The notes beneath the pieces are model-generated. The model saw only the letters and a program-made list of their open reading frames with translations. It made no database searches and had not been told where the DNA came from. A stretch of 62,522 nucleotides of DNA from Gemmatimonadota bacterium (GTDB lineage Bacteria > 4572-55 > J002): positions 1 to 62,522 of the forward strand of contig RFFQ01000191.1 in NCBI GenBank assembly GCA_003697105.1, read 5' to 3'. Shown here one piece after another: positions 54,030 through 62,522 of the stretch; the first letter of the stretch is position 1, and the number at the start of each line of letters is the position of its first letter. Position numbers and translations under genes: made by a program.

Positions 54030-55664
54030 ATGGATTCTATATCTCGATTTGTTGTATATTGCGCCTTGATGTTCGTTGTGTTGAGTTTGATGGTTGTTCC
54101 TGCCCACGCTATTAATCTACTGGAAAACGCCGGTATCATTGATGGTTCGATGGCGCGGGGGTCTTTTTTAGCAGTTACGGACGGCGGTTACGCCATGTTT
54201 AACAATCCGGCGGTACTTGCCCGCGTCGGTGAAGATCGCACCGGTGGGGGTCGGGCAGGACTCGTACTGGGCGGGCTTAGTTTTTCTACGGACATTATGG
54301 AAGGATATGGTAGTGTGGCACAAGCCCGTGACCTTTTTGGTTGGGGTATTGGGTTGCACTATTATGCGGTGGGAAGCAAATTTGGAGATGATTTTAAGCC
54401 CAGTGACGTCCCCAGTGGGCACGACTTTTGGCTTCAGGATTATCAGCGAATTACCGTGACCGGCTCCTTTGGTAAAAAAGCCTTTATTTATACCGATGAT
54501 AAAGGCAATAAGTACAGCTTTTCGGCGGGGGTACAAACCAAATTGGGTTTTGTGACCTCTGAACGGGATACTTTTGATTTTTCGGGGAACTTTTTCGCGG
54601 CTGACTTGGGGATGATTGGAAGTATCACCTTGCAAGAAGCCCCGTATATTAAAGATTTTCGTGCTGGCTTGGTTTTAGAGAATTTCCCGTCCTTCCTGTT
54701 TGGGGATGATGTTGAGAGTGATGACCAACTGCCGTCTTATTTTCGGATTAATGCCTCCCTGATGTATAAAGATATGATTCAACCGTCTGTGGATTTGCGG
54801 ATTCACGCATTAAGTGCCGGTGTCGCTTACTGGTATCAAGATGATAGCAGTGCCCGTGTTGAATTTACACTTCCTTCCGATGGTGGCGCCGTTATCGGTG
54901 CCGGAATCAACAAACGCTTTGGCAACAGCCTGATCGATGCGGCTTTTAAGACTCAGGAAGATGTCGGCTTTGCTATCAATTTGGCGTTAAAAGCGTTTTG
55001 GGGCAAAACCGATGCCTGCCCGGGAGAACCGGAAGATTACGACGGTTATATGGATGACGATGGCTGCCCCGACCTCGATAATGATGGCGATGGGGTGTTA
55101 GACGAAAACGATGCATGCCCGAATGACTCTGAAGATTTTGACGATTTTCAGGATAAAGATGGGTGTCCCGATCTGGATAATGATAATGATGGTATTGCGG
55201 ATTACGATGATTCTTGCCCGAATGATGCCGAAGACCGGAACGGTTATGCCGATGATGATGGCTGCCCCGACGATAAAGATGGAGACGGGGTGTTCAATGA
55301 GAATGACCAGTGTGCGGATCAAGCCGAAACCCGGAATTTCTACAAAGATGATGACGGTTGTCCCGATGAATTTTTGGAAGATTACACCGCCATTCGCTTT
55401 GAACGAAATCAGGCGACCATTAGCAGTAACAGTTATAGCTTGATTTACGAAATTGGTAACTTCCTCGCGCAGAACCCCAGCATCCGGGTGGAAATCGGGG
55501 TGTTTGATAATAATCAGCGTTTAGCACGAGAGCGCGCCAACGAAATACGCGATTTCTTATTAAAGAATTACGACGAATTGAATCCCGATCACATCACCGC
55601 CCGGGCGTTATCACAACGTGAAGGGTTGCGGGATGTCTTCTTCCGGTTTCAAGGCAATAATTAA
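54030..55664 (+). CDS. Outer membrane barrel protein with thrombospondin-3 repeats and OmpA-like C-terminus
   Basis: 544 residues. A signal peptide (residues about 1-27, ending VPAHA) precedes a beta-barrel with a PorV/FadL-like opening (GSFLAVTDGGYAMFNNPAVL). Residues about 328-450 hold calcium-binding TSP3 repeats (DACPGEPEDYDGYMDDDGCP, DNDGDGVLDENDACP, DKDGDGVFNENDQC). The C-terminal 90 residues resemble an OmpA peptidoglycan-binding domain (AIRFERNQATISSNSYSLI, RLARERANEIRDFLLKNY) but are degenerate: the usual Asp/Arg pair that holds diaminopimelate is not obvious. A likely role is structural, tying the outer membrane to the wall, possibly weakly. GGAGG lies upstream of the ATG. The next gene starts within a few bases of its stop. 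Confidence 0.88.
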   Translation: MDSISRFVVYCALMFVVLSLMVVPAHAINLLENAGIIDGSMARGSFLAVTDGGYAMFNNPAVLARVGEDRTGGGRAGLVLGGLSFSTDIMEGYGSVAQARDLFGWGIGLHYYAVGSKFGDDFKPSDVPSGHDFWLQDYQRITVTGSFGKKAFIYTDDKGNKYSFSAGVQTKLGFVTSERDTFDFSGNFFAADLGMIGSITLQEAPYIKDFRAGLVLENFPSFLFGDDVESDDQLPSYFRINASLMYKDMIQPSVDLRIHALSAGVAYWYQDDSSARVEFTLPSDGGAVIGAGINKRFGNSLIDAAFKTQEDVGFAINLALKAFWGKTDACPGEPEDYDGYMDDDGCPDLDNDGDGVLDENDACPNDSEDFDDFQDKDGCPDLDNDNDGIADYDDSCPNDAEDRNGYADDDGCPDDKDGDGVFNENDQCADQAETRNFYKDDDGCPDEFLEDYTAIRFERNQATISSNSYSLIYEIGNFLAQNPSIRVEIGVFDNNQRLARERANEIRDFLLKNYDELNPDHITARALSQREGLRDVFFRFQGNN

Positions 55665-55667
55665 TTG

Positions 55668-56183
55668 ATGACGTTTCCACGTTTTATTGCACTTATTCTG
55701 CTGTGGGGATTGTCTTTCACAACTGCTGCAGGTACGGAAAGACAATCCCTTTCCCAGACGATTGAATCCTATTTTCAACAGCACAATCCCCCTTTGCATT
55801 ACCGTACCCGCCATCTCAATGGGTGGGAACTGCGTTTTGAACCAAACCAAAGCCATACCGATATTGTGCTGTGGGTCCGGGTCGCCGCGGATAGCGCCGG
55901 TAATCAATTTATTGCCTTTTGGAGTGTGATTGAAACGATTCCGCCGGAAATTAAATCCGACCCCCATCGATTGAATGCCTTGTACAAAGCCTTACTCGAT
56001 ATTGGGCGGGATTATTATATCGTGAAAGCCATTGTCGATCCGGAGGATGAAATTGGGATTCAAGCAGAAATTCATGCCGGGGGTATGACTGCGGAACAAT
56101 TCTATAAAACTCTCTGGATGGTGGTGGACTTGACCGATCAAGAAGCGGATCGATTGCGGGAATACGTAAAGCGTGCTGAATAG
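55668..56183 (+). CDS. Secreted YbjN-like (type III secretion chaperone-like fold) protein
   Basis: 171 residues from the ATG at 55668, three bases after the stop of the OmpA/TSP3 gene; a TTG just before could be an alternative start. A signal peptide (ending TTAAG) precedes an alpha/beta domain (QTIESYFQQHNPPLHYR, IVLWVRVAADSAGNQFIAFW, LNALYKALLDIGRDYYIVKA, YKTLWMVVDLTDQEADRLRE) like that of YbjN-family proteins. Function unknown. The tight spacing suggests a partner of the OmpA-like protein. Confidence 0.75.
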   Translation: MTFPRFIALILLWGLSFTTAAGTERQSLSQTIESYFQQHNPPLHYRTRHLNGWELRFEPNQSHTDIVLWVRVAADSAGNQFIAFWSVIETIPPEIKSDPHRLNALYKALLDIGRDYYIVKAIVDPEDEIGIQAEIHAGGMTAEQFYKTLWMVVDLTDQEADRLREYVKRAE

Positions 56184-56210
56184 CGTTTCCATTTTTGTCT
56201 GGACCCAACC

Positions 56211-56248
56211 AAAAAACCTCATGTACCTTTCAGGACATGAGGTTTTTT
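56211..56248. terminator. Bidirectional rho-independent terminator
   Basis: A perfect 14-bp stem (56211-56224 with 56235-56248), ten-base loop, A tract on one side and T tract on the other. It separates the convergent YbjN-like gene (plus) and aminopeptidase gene (minus). Confidence 0.92.
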
Positions 56249-56274
56249 CTGTTGAAGGTAGGTCTGGCCTGGCT

Positions 56275-58323
56275 TTATAGTGCCTCCAGTGGTGCATTGA
56301 GTACCTCTGTACCGGGCAGTACAAATCGCCCATCCCGTAAAATATCGATTCGTTCCCCCTGAGGCGTGACGGCGGCGATCACCCCAATCGATTCAAACGG
56401 AAGTGTCATATCCGTATGGCAAAATGTGTACGCTTGGTTGGGATCGGTCGTTCGCAATGCCGATTTTTCATTTTCGCGGGCAATGACCTCTTTATGATCC
56501 AGCCGGTTTATTACGGATTGGTCTTCCTGCATCATAAAACAGGTGTCGCCAAGGGCAAAATGCGGTCCCATTTTTTCAATAATTAAAATCGGGAGCAGAT
56601 GAATAATATTATATTTTTTTGCCATGACATATGCTTGGGTGTTTGTTCCAATGGCAAACTCACCCAACGGTAGGGTCTTGTGTGGAAACAACAGATTTTT
56701 CTCAATATAGTTGCGCCCTTCGGCGGGATCATCAAAATTGGAACAGCTATATGTGTCCACAAAGCCATCTTTGAGGGTCAAGCGGAGGTTTTCAAAGCGT
56801 AACCCACGTAAATGCACCTCTTCATAATGCAAAACGCCGTTGGTGCCGTTGAGTTGGGGTGATGTAAAGACCTCGCCCACCGGAATGTTGACATCCGCCC
56901 CACAATTAAGAAAATTGGTTTGCCGGCTACGATCTTTTAAGGGGTGCAGTTTAATGTAAATATCCGTTTCGTTCGGTGCTTTCCCTTTCACATGCACCCG
57001 GTCCGCTTGATCGAGTACATCAATAATCTGTTGTTGAATTTTCTCGTAATGGTCGGTATTAAGCATGTTGATTTCAAACATTTCATCAAATATGGCGTTA
57101 AAGTGCTCGCCAATTTCCGGGGAGGGGAAGGAGATAATGGTAAAACTGGTTTCCGTGCGGGGTACGTATTTTAGTTGAATTTTGGCAGATTGTTGTTGGA
57201 ATTGTTGGTACAAGCCAAGCTGCTCGGAGCTGAGTTGCAAGGCTTCTTTTTTTTGTACCGGAGAGAATGAAACCTCCCCAAAATTGGTAAACACCACGTG
57301 ACCCGAAAGTTGGGTGAGGAGGGATTTACACTGCTCTACTGCCGCTTGATGATCGGCAATTCGGCTCTGCACAAACGCTTCATCCAAAAAGAGGGCGAGA
57401 TCAAATTTATGATCATATTGATATTGCTTATTGAGGACTTTACTTGTTGTCTCGCTCAATACAGGTTCCAGACCTACGTCTCGAAAACGCTGTAACAGGG
57501 GGCGAATAATGCGCTCATAGCCAATCGGGTAGAAAATCGAAACGGTGGATTTTTTCTGAATATCTTTTTGGTTTTGCTCAAATCCGGCGAGATAGGCTTT
57601 CACGATTTGTTCGGATAATTGGCGAATTTTATCCGGTGAATACCGCGCCAAAAAGTGCGCAATCCGAATTTCATAATCACTGATATAATTGTGATAGCGG
57701 AAAAGGTAGCGTGGGTCATCTAAATCCGCCTGTTCTACAATGTCTAACAAATAACGGTACTGGGGATCATGCCGTTGGATAATGGAATCTACGATATGGC
57801 TAACTTGTGATTCCCGCTCCAGCCGGGTAACGTGTGCGATAAGTTCCGGTGGATCGATCTCCGAATTCGCATCGACGTATTGAAAGGTGTGGATCAGTAC
57901 CCGGTGGCACGCTACCATCCGGAACCGCTGGTGCTGGGCGGCGGCACGACGATAACGGGCGCATAGGGTGGAAAAAAAATAAGACCAGATCGCGCCAAAT
58001 TTTTCCCCGAATTGTTGCACCGCATATGCCGGATTCGCAAAACTGGTCTCATAATTGTCGGGGTGAATTTCATCCCGAACGTGATGGTTTTCGTGTAATA
58101 GTTCGTCAAATGAGCGGGTTTGGAAGTACGCCGGGCGTAGGCGAGCTTCATATTGGGCGGCGTTCAGAACAAATGAGGTCAACGTATGAAACAACGAATC
58201 CTTGGGAGAGGGGTTGGGGTGTTGGGTCTGGCGGTGAATCTCGCGAACGGTTTGTAAGGTGGTTTGGTAATCGGCATCAATTTCCGCATTTCGATCTGCA
58301 TAATACGTATTTAAATCAAACAT
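56275..58323 (-). CDS. M29-family aminopeptidase with a long N-terminal extension
   Basis: 682 residues from the ATG at 58323, which has GGAGG five bases upstream; a longer frame from 58431 runs through the promoter and is rejected. The C-terminal 400 residues match aminopeptidase T/AmpS (M29): GADVNIPVGEVFTSP, VLHYEEVHLRG, LGEFAIGTNTQAYVM, GPHFALGDTCFMM and TFCHTDMTLPF. These supply the Glu, Glu, His and His-x-Asp metal ligands. M29 enzymes are usually 370-410 residues; here about 280 mostly helical N-terminal residues are added (FDLNTYYADRNAEIDADYQT onward). No signal peptide, so cytoplasmic. It cleaves N-terminal residues from peptides; the extension's role is unknown. Confidence 0.88.
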   Translation of the reverse strand: MFDLNTYYADRNAEIDADYQTTLQTVREIHRQTQHPNPSPKDSLFHTLTSFVLNAAQYEARLRPAYFQTRSFDELLHENHHVRDEIHPDNYETSFANPAYAVQQFGEKFGAIWSYFFSTLCARYRRAAAQHQRFRMVACHRVLIHTFQYVDANSEIDPPELIAHVTRLERESQVSHIVDSIIQRHDPQYRYLLDIVEQADLDDPRYLFRYHNYISDYEIRIAHFLARYSPDKIRQLSEQIVKAYLAGFEQNQKDIQKKSTVSIFYPIGYERIIRPLLQRFRDVGLEPVLSETTSKVLNKQYQYDHKFDLALFLDEAFVQSRIADHQAAVEQCKSLLTQLSGHVVFTNFGEVSFSPVQKKEALQLSSEQLGLYQQFQQQSAKIQLKYVPRTETSFTIISFPSPEIGEHFNAIFDEMFEINMLNTDHYEKIQQQIIDVLDQADRVHVKGKAPNETDIYIKLHPLKDRSRQTNFLNCGADVNIPVGEVFTSPQLNGTNGVLHYEEVHLRGLRFENLRLTLKDGFVDTYSCSNFDDPAEGRNYIEKNLLFPHKTLPLGEFAIGTNTQAYVMAKKYNIIHLLPILIIEKMGPHFALGDTCFMMQEDQSVINRLDHKEVIARENEKSALRTTDPNQAYTFCHTDMTLPFESIGVIAAVTPQGERIDILRDGRFVLPGTEVLNAPLEAL

Positions 58324-58359
58324 AAAATCCTCCATAAAGATGAGCCAGATGGTAGATGT

Positions 58360-58388
58360 ATTATAGCATGAGATAAGGATATTGCCAA
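58360..58388 (-). promoter_or_regulatory. Sigma-70-type promoter for the M29 aminopeptidase gene
   Basis: On the minus strand, TTGGCA (58388-58383), a 17-bp spacer and a perfect TATAAT (58365-58360). The predicted start is near 58353, about 30 nt before the ATG. Confidence 0.85.
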
Positions 58389-58401
58389 TATAATTATTCG
58401 C

Positions 58402-58436
58402 AAAAAAAGACGGAGTGAGGGTGAGCATCACTCCGT
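58402..58436 (-). terminator. Rho-independent terminator after the small unknown gene
   Basis: ACGGAGTGA (58410-58418) pairs with TCACTCCGT (58428-58436), nine-base loop, followed on the minus strand by seven Ts. It ends transcription of the small gene, and possibly of smc read-through, just before the aminopeptidase promoter. Confidence 0.88.
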
Positions 58437-58469
58437 TCCTTTTCGCTTTTGTGCGCAGTCTTCTGGTGT

Positions 58470-58814
58470 TTAAAACCGGGATTTTAGATAGGGGTAAAAT
58501 TCCGGTTGGCGATTACTGTAGAATATCCGGTACAAAGAGCCCGGCCGGCGAGAGTAAGGCTCGGCATAGGCGGAGATGAAGTTGCGACCGGTACGCTCAG
58601 CAAATTGTTTTAAGGTGTGATACGCAACAGAACTCCGGGCGGCATTCCATCCTAAGTGCAAATAGGTGCGCCCCTCATGTTGAAAGAGGTGGTACGCGGT
58701 GTAGTGCCCGCACTGAATCTGGTTGGCTTCGTATTGTCCCAAAGACCGCATCACATCCTGGGGTGTTTCTAAATCGGGAAAAATTTCTAATCCCTGCATA
58801 TCCCAACGTGCCAT
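58470..58814 (-). CDS. Small conserved-looking protein of unknown function
   Basis: 114 residues from the ATG at 58814, which has GGGAGG five bases upstream; a GTG two codons earlier overlaps that site and is rejected. No signal peptide, membrane segment or family recognised. It is rich in aromatic and basic residues (CGHYTAYHLFQHEGRTYLHL, SAYAEPYSRRPGSLYRIFY). A good ribosome-binding site and its own terminator make it a real gene. It lies between smc and the aminopeptidase gene. Confidence 0.65.
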   Translation of the reverse strand: MARWDMQGLEIFPDLETPQDVMRSLGQYEANQIQCGHYTAYHLFQHEGRTYLHLGWNAARSSVAYHTLKQFAERTGRNFISAYAEPYSRRPGSLYRIFYSNRQPEFYPYLKSRF

Positions 58815-58941
58815 GAACACCTCCCGTAATCAATATGAACGATATTTTGTCAGTTTACTGGTGTACTTTTACTTTTTTACAAAAAATATGCCAATAAACT
58901 ACTCGAATACTCCTATCGTAAATACCGTGCTAAATCCCAGA

Positions 58942-58969
58942 GGGAGGGGGGGGGAGGGTTCTTAACCCT
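58942..58969 (+). repeat. G-rich tract with a nine-G run and adjoining short hairpin
   Basis: GGGAGGGGGGGGGAGGG spans 58942-58958, with an uninterrupted run of nine G at 58946-58954, in the gap downstream of smc. A short inverted repeat AGGGTT/AACCCT (58955-58960 with 58964-58969) follows. The plus strand could form a G-quadruplex; on the transcribed smc strand the RNA would be C-rich. Confidence 0.55.
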
Positions 58970-59006
58970 GCCAAACTTCTGCCAACCGTTTTTGCGGAGT
59001 ATCTCT

Positions 59007-62000
59007 CTAATTCTTCAGCTCCACGGAAATCATCTTGGAAACTCCGGCTTCCTCCATTGTTACGCCGAAAAGCCGGTCGCAGACCATCATCGTTTCTTTA
59101 TTGTGGGTGATGATGATAAACTGGGTTTCTTGCGCAAAGTCTTTGAGCATCGCCGTAAACCGGTGGATATTGGCATCGTCAAGGGGGGCATCGACTTCAT
59201 CCAAAATGCAAAAGGGACTGGGTTTAACCAAATAGATGGCAAATAGCAGGGCAATGGCAGTCATGGCGCGTTCCCCACCGGATAGGAGAGTCATCTCTTG
59301 CAAGCGTTTGCCAAATGGGCGCGCGAAAATTTGCACGTCAGCTTCCAACGGGTCAACACCGGCTTCAAGTTGTAAATTTGCTTCACCGCCGGGGAATAAC
59401 TGGGCAAATACCTGTTGGAACTTGGCGTTGACGTCCGCAAATGTGGCGGTAAACATCTCTTGGGCTTTCCGGTTGATTTGGTTGACTGTATCATCCAATT
59501 GTTGGCGCGCATCGAGCAAATCTTGCCGTTGGGTGGTCAAAAATTCAAGCCGTTTATGTTCTTCCTCATATTCTTGGGGCGCGGTTTCATTGACCGCACC
59601 CATTTTAGCCAATTTTTCCTGTGCCGCGGCAATCTCTTGCTCAAGGGCTGCCGGGTCAAACGCCGGCTCCATCTCGCCCGCCATCTCTTTTAATTCAAGG
59701 CGATATGTGCGCCAGATATAGTCAATTGCCGCGTCCATTTTGGCTTTGTATTGGGTCTGCTCAATATCAAGGGCATGATCCTGCTGTTGCACTTCGCTTG
59801 CTTCACGTCGCCAGGCACTCAGTTGTTGCTCCATCGTCTTGACCTGACCTTGCGCACTGGCTACCTGTTCTTGCAGTTGATTGACCTCCGCCGTGGCTAA
59901 GGCATGTTGGCGCATTCGTTGGGAAATCTGTTCGGTTAATTCCCGAATCGCGATGTGCAACTGTTTGGTTTTTTGCCCGGCCTCTTCGATCTCGCGTTGG
60001 TACCGGTTGATCTTCTCGCGGGTCTCTTTTTTTGCCCGTTGCAAGCGGTGCAAATCTTTCTCAAGTACGTGCCGGTGGGATTCTGCCCGGACATGTTGCA
60101 CTTCGAGCTGGTTCAGTGCCGCCAAGCGCTCGTCGCGCTCGGTGCGGATTGTTTGAAATTGCGCTTCTGCTTCGATCACTTCTGCCTCGACCTCCGCAAA
60201 GTGGCTGGCAAAGTGGGTCAGTGCCGTTTCCAGTTGTTCCAGCTTGAGTTGGAGTTCCGCCCGTTGGGTATCGATTTGCTGCTGCTGCTGAATCCAATTT
60301 TCCTGTCGATGGTGAATTTTACTCAATTCCAATTCCCATTTGGACTCCTCGCCACGGGCAGTGGCGATCTGCCGTTCGACCTGCCGGCTATCGTTTTGGG
60401 TTTGTTCTCGCTCTAACCGCAGGTTCTCGACGGTTTCCGCCTGCTGTTCTTCGTCGATTTCCAATTGGTACAGTTGGTCTTCCAATTCGGTGATCTGGGT
60501 GTTCAAGCGGCGCAACTGGCGATTTCGTTGTAGAATACCGCCATCCGTTTGATTTCCGAATCCACCGGAGACACGGCCGGTGCTATCCGCCATTTCCCCG
60601 CTTTGGGCGATGTATTTCCAGCCGTTACGGGTGGTTTCCGCCTGTTGGAGCGCCTCCGCCAAATTTACGGTAAAGACCACCTCTCCCAATAGCAGGGTCA
60701 AGACATCCTGAAACCGCGGATCGATGGTCTGTGCCACGCCGGCGGCGATGGTTAAACCGGTATCCGGCGGGGGAGGCTGGTGCTGGGCAAAACGGCGTGC
60801 CCGCTCCAACGAGATGAACATGACTCGCCCGCATTGGCGGCGGTTCAAATAGTGCAATGCCGCTTCCATGGCGGCGTCGGTCTCGGTGACTACCACTTGC
60901 AACAGGTCTGCAAGGGCGACTTCCCACGCGTGCTCGTATGCCGGATCGACGGTAAGTACATCGCCCACCGTGCCGATAATGCCGCTAATACCGTGATCCT
61001 CTGTCAACAGGGATTTCACTCCCGGTTGGTATCCTTCGTAGTTGTCCTTCAGATTTTGCAAAATTTCGTGGCGGCTATGAGCTGTTTTCCATTCCGTATA
61101 AACCTCGTTTTTGTGTTGTCGCAGGGCATTTAACCGGTTTTTTGCGGTTTGCAGGTCATGGTTCAACCGGTTTAATTTTTCCTGAATGTGTTCGTATTCT
61201 GCTTCGAGGTGTTCTCGCCTGTCACGATGGTTTTTCAAGCAGTTTGTACATTCTATTTTGTCATGCTCTAGCCGCTCAATTTCAGTGGATAAGCGTGATC
61301 GCTCTGCTTTTAACCGTTCCAGTTGCTTTTGCAAGTTTTGGTGTTCGTTTTGGTGTTGGGCTTGGCGGTGTACCGCTTGGAGCTGTTGCGCTTTCGCCTG
61401 CTCAACCCGTTGCTTTGCCTGTGCCACGGCAGTTTCAAGCTCTGTTTTTTCGGTCTGATGGGTGGTAATTTCTTTTTTTATCTGATCCAGTTCCTGCGTT
61501 GCCTGATTCAGGTCTGCTAGTAGTTGGGTTTTACGGGTTTCGATGGAGGTTAATTTGGATTCAAGAGCGGCAATTTCGCGCTGGTCCTGTTCGGTGCGAT
61601 CGGTAAAATGCGTTAAGCGTTCCCGGTCTAGGGCTTGTTGCCGCTCCAGTTGGTTGATTTCATGAGCCCGTTTGTCGCGGGATGTTTGCGCTTGGGAGAG
61701 CTGGTGGCGAAGTTCCAGCAAGTGGGCGTGTTGCTGTTCCAGACGGGCTTCCAGTTGGGTTTGCTGGGTTTGGAGGGTTGCCAATTTTTGGTCTAATTTA
61801 ATTTTTTGTTGGTGGGCTTCCGCGTATGCGTGCGCATCGCGTAAAAAGCGTTGGTGTGCTAGGCGGATTTCAGCTTCTTTCACCGTTGTTTTCAGGCGCA
61901 AAAACCGGCGTGCTTTCCCCACCTGCCGCTTGAGGGCATTGACCCGCTTTTCGACTTCAGCGATGAGATCGTTAATGCGTACGAGATGGTCTTCGGTGAT

Positions 62001-62522
62001 GGTCAGTTTTTGGAGCGCGTTTTTTTTACGCACCTTATACTTTTGAATTCCGGCGGCTTCATCGAACAACCGGCGACGTTCCCCGGTATCGGCGGAGAGA
62101 ATCGCCCCGATCATGCCTTGTTCGATCAGGCTGTAGGCGCGCGATCCAATCCCGGTATCCAGAAACAACTCCACAATATCGCGTAACCGGCAGGGATTTT
62201 TGTTGATCAGATATTCACTTTCCCCGGAGCGATACAAGCGCCGGCTGATAACCACCTCATTATAATCAATGGGCAGACGCTTATCGCTGTTATCCACGTA
62301 GAGTGAAACCTCCGCTAATGAAAGCGGATGGCGGTGTTGGGTGCCGCTAAAGATGACATCCTGCATCTGCTTGCCGCGCAGCGATTTTGCCCCTTGCTCG
62401 CCCAACACCCACTTGACCGCATCCACAATGTTACTTTTACCACAGCCATTGGGCCCGACGATTGCCGTAACCCCGGGACTAAATTGTACTTCGGTCTTAT
62501 CCGCAAAGGATTTGAAGCCGAA
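59007..62522 (-). CDS. smc: Chromosome segregation protein SMC (5' end outside window)
   Basis: 1171 residues are visible; only the first few (normally about eight) are missing beyond the right edge. SMC dimers with ScpAB condense and align chromosomes. At the N-terminus FGFKSFADKT and Walker A GPNGCGKSNI are followed by KWVLGEQGAKSLRGKQMQDV. Two long coiled coils flank the hinge (near residues 500-660: GISGIIGTVGDVLTVDPAYE). The C-terminal head has the signature LLSGGERAMTAIALLFAIY and Walker B FCILDEVDAPLDD, then QFIIITHNKETM. The visible frame continues without a stop to 62522, so a start at 62426 (a GTG inside the Walker A region) would be wrong. Confidence 0.97.
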   Translation of the reverse strand, partial: FGFKSFADKTEVQFSPGVTAIVGPNGCGKSNIVDAVKWVLGEQGAKSLRGKQMQDVIFSGTQHRHPLSLAEVSLYVDNSDKRLPIDYNEVVISRRLYRSGESEYLINKNPCRLRDIVELFLDTGIGSRAYSLIEQGMIGAILSADTGERRRLFDEAAGIQKYKVRKKNALQKLTITEDHLVRINDLIAEVEKRVNALKRQVGKARRFLRLKTTVKEAEIRLAHQRFLRDAHAYAEAHQQKIKLDQKLATLQTQQTQLEARLEQQHAHLLELRHQLSQAQTSRDKRAHEINQLERQQALDRERLTHFTDRTEQDQREIAALESKLTSIETRKTQLLADLNQATQELDQIKKEITTHQTEKTELETAVAQAKQRVEQAKAQQLQAVHRQAQHQNEHQNLQKQLERLKAERSRLSTEIERLEHDKIECTNCLKNHRDRREHLEAEYEHIQEKLNRLNHDLQTAKNRLNALRQHKNEVYTEWKTAHSRHEILQNLKDNYEGYQPGVKSLLTEDHGISGIIGTVGDVLTVDPAYEHAWEVALADLLQVVVTETDAAMEAALHYLNRRQCGRVMFISLERARRFAQHQPPPPDTGLTIAAGVAQTIDPRFQDVLTLLLGEVVFTVNLAEALQQAETTRNGWKYIAQSGEMADSTGRVSGGFGNQTDGGILQRNRQLRRLNTQITELEDQLYQLEIDEEQQAETVENLRLEREQTQNDSRQVERQIATARGEESKWELELSKIHHRQENWIQQQQQIDTQRAELQLKLEQLETALTHFASHFAEVEAEVIEAEAQFQTIRTERDERLAALNQLEVQHVRAESHRHVLEKDLHRLQRAKKETREKINRYQREIEEAGQKTKQLHIAIRELTEQISQRMRQHALATAEVNQLQEQVASAQGQVKTMEQQLSAWRREASEVQQQDHALDIEQTQYKAKMDAAIDYIWRTYRLELKEMAGEMEPAFDPAALEQEIAAAQEKLAKMGAVNETAPQEYEEEHKRLEFLTTQRQDLLDARQQLDDTVNQINRKAQEMFTATFADVNAKFQQVFAQLFPGGEANLQLEAGVDPLEADVQIFARPFGKRLQEMTLLSGGERAMTAIALLFAIYLVKPSPFCILDEVDAPLDDANIHRFTAMLKDFAQETQFIIITHNKETMMVCDRLFGVTMEEAGVSKMISVELKN

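Noticed and set aside
62315-62506. Small minus-strand frame near the right end, in another frame than smc
   Set aside because: It overlaps the conserved Walker A part of smc, which is open to the window edge.
1-62522. tRNA, rRNA, insertion sequences and attachment sites
   Set aside because: I looked for cloverleaf-like sequence, transposase frames with terminal repeats and integrases and saw none.

Overview
The window is 62.5 kb of bacterial chromosome with densely packed genes of fairly uniform base composition. There are no rRNA or tRNA genes, IS elements, prophage genes or CRISPR arrays. The gene content suggests a member of the FCB group, probably a Calditrichota/KSB1-like candidate lineage. 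The pointers are a PorV/PorQ-family protein, a TonB receptor with an N-terminal carboxypeptidase-regulatory-like domain, secreted proteins with FlgD-like C-terminal modules, an OmpA-like protein with thrombospondin-3 repeats, a long-form IspG and a B12-dependent ribonucleotide reductase. Eight promoters I can place by eye have E. coli-like -35/-10 boxes 17-18 bp apart, which argues against Bacteroidota proper. The lineage is an inference.

Layout. (1) 1-10.1 kb, minus strand: two giant repeat-rich secreted proteins in tandem. The upstream one ends in a peptidase S74 (tail-fibre type) intramolecular chaperone domain. The downstream one runs off the left edge of the window and is at least 2017 residues long. 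(2) 10.4-18.7 kb, minus: a soluble-adenylyl-cyclase-like protein (two cyclase domains, ATPase, TPRs), mnmE, an outer-membrane barrel protein, an aromatic-rich lipoprotein and a Nudix hydrolase. (3) 18.7-28.5 kb, plus: a promoter and a long structured leader, then a TonB-dependent receptor, a large secreted protein, a PorV-like protein and a lipoprotein carrying three tandem cytochrome P460 domains. (4) 28.6-33.7 kb: a divergent pair of units, a response-regulator/histidine-kinase protein on minus and nrdR-nrdJ on plus. The nrdR promoter carries two NrdR-box-like sites exactly 32 bp apart. (5) 33.7-44.1 kb, minus: ispG, then an operon of ABC ATPase, mnmA, substrate-binding protein, an alanine racemase with an extra C-terminal domain, and murF, preceded by a B12-binding radical SAM gene. 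(6) 44.1-53.4 kb, minus: a long probable operon of pepP, nadC, carbonic anhydrase, nadA, nadB, a secreted repeat protein, a secreted HEAT protein, an HTH protein and rpiB, with several start/stop overlaps. (7) 53.6-56.2 kb, plus: an alkyltransferase-like protein, an OmpA/TSP3 protein and a YbjN-like protein. (8) 56.2-62.5 kb, minus: an M29-type aminopeptidase with a large N-terminal extension, a small unknown protein and smc, which runs off the right edge.

How it fits together. The housekeeping parts cover NAD synthesis, isoprenoid and peptidoglycan precursors, tRNA U34 modification (mnmE and mnmA), dNTP supply and chromosome condensation. Between them lie cell-surface modules. The most unusual pieces are the tandem P460 lipoprotein, the S74/giant-repeat pair, the alanine racemase fusion, the secreted repeat/HEAT pair, and the structured leader before the TonB receptor.
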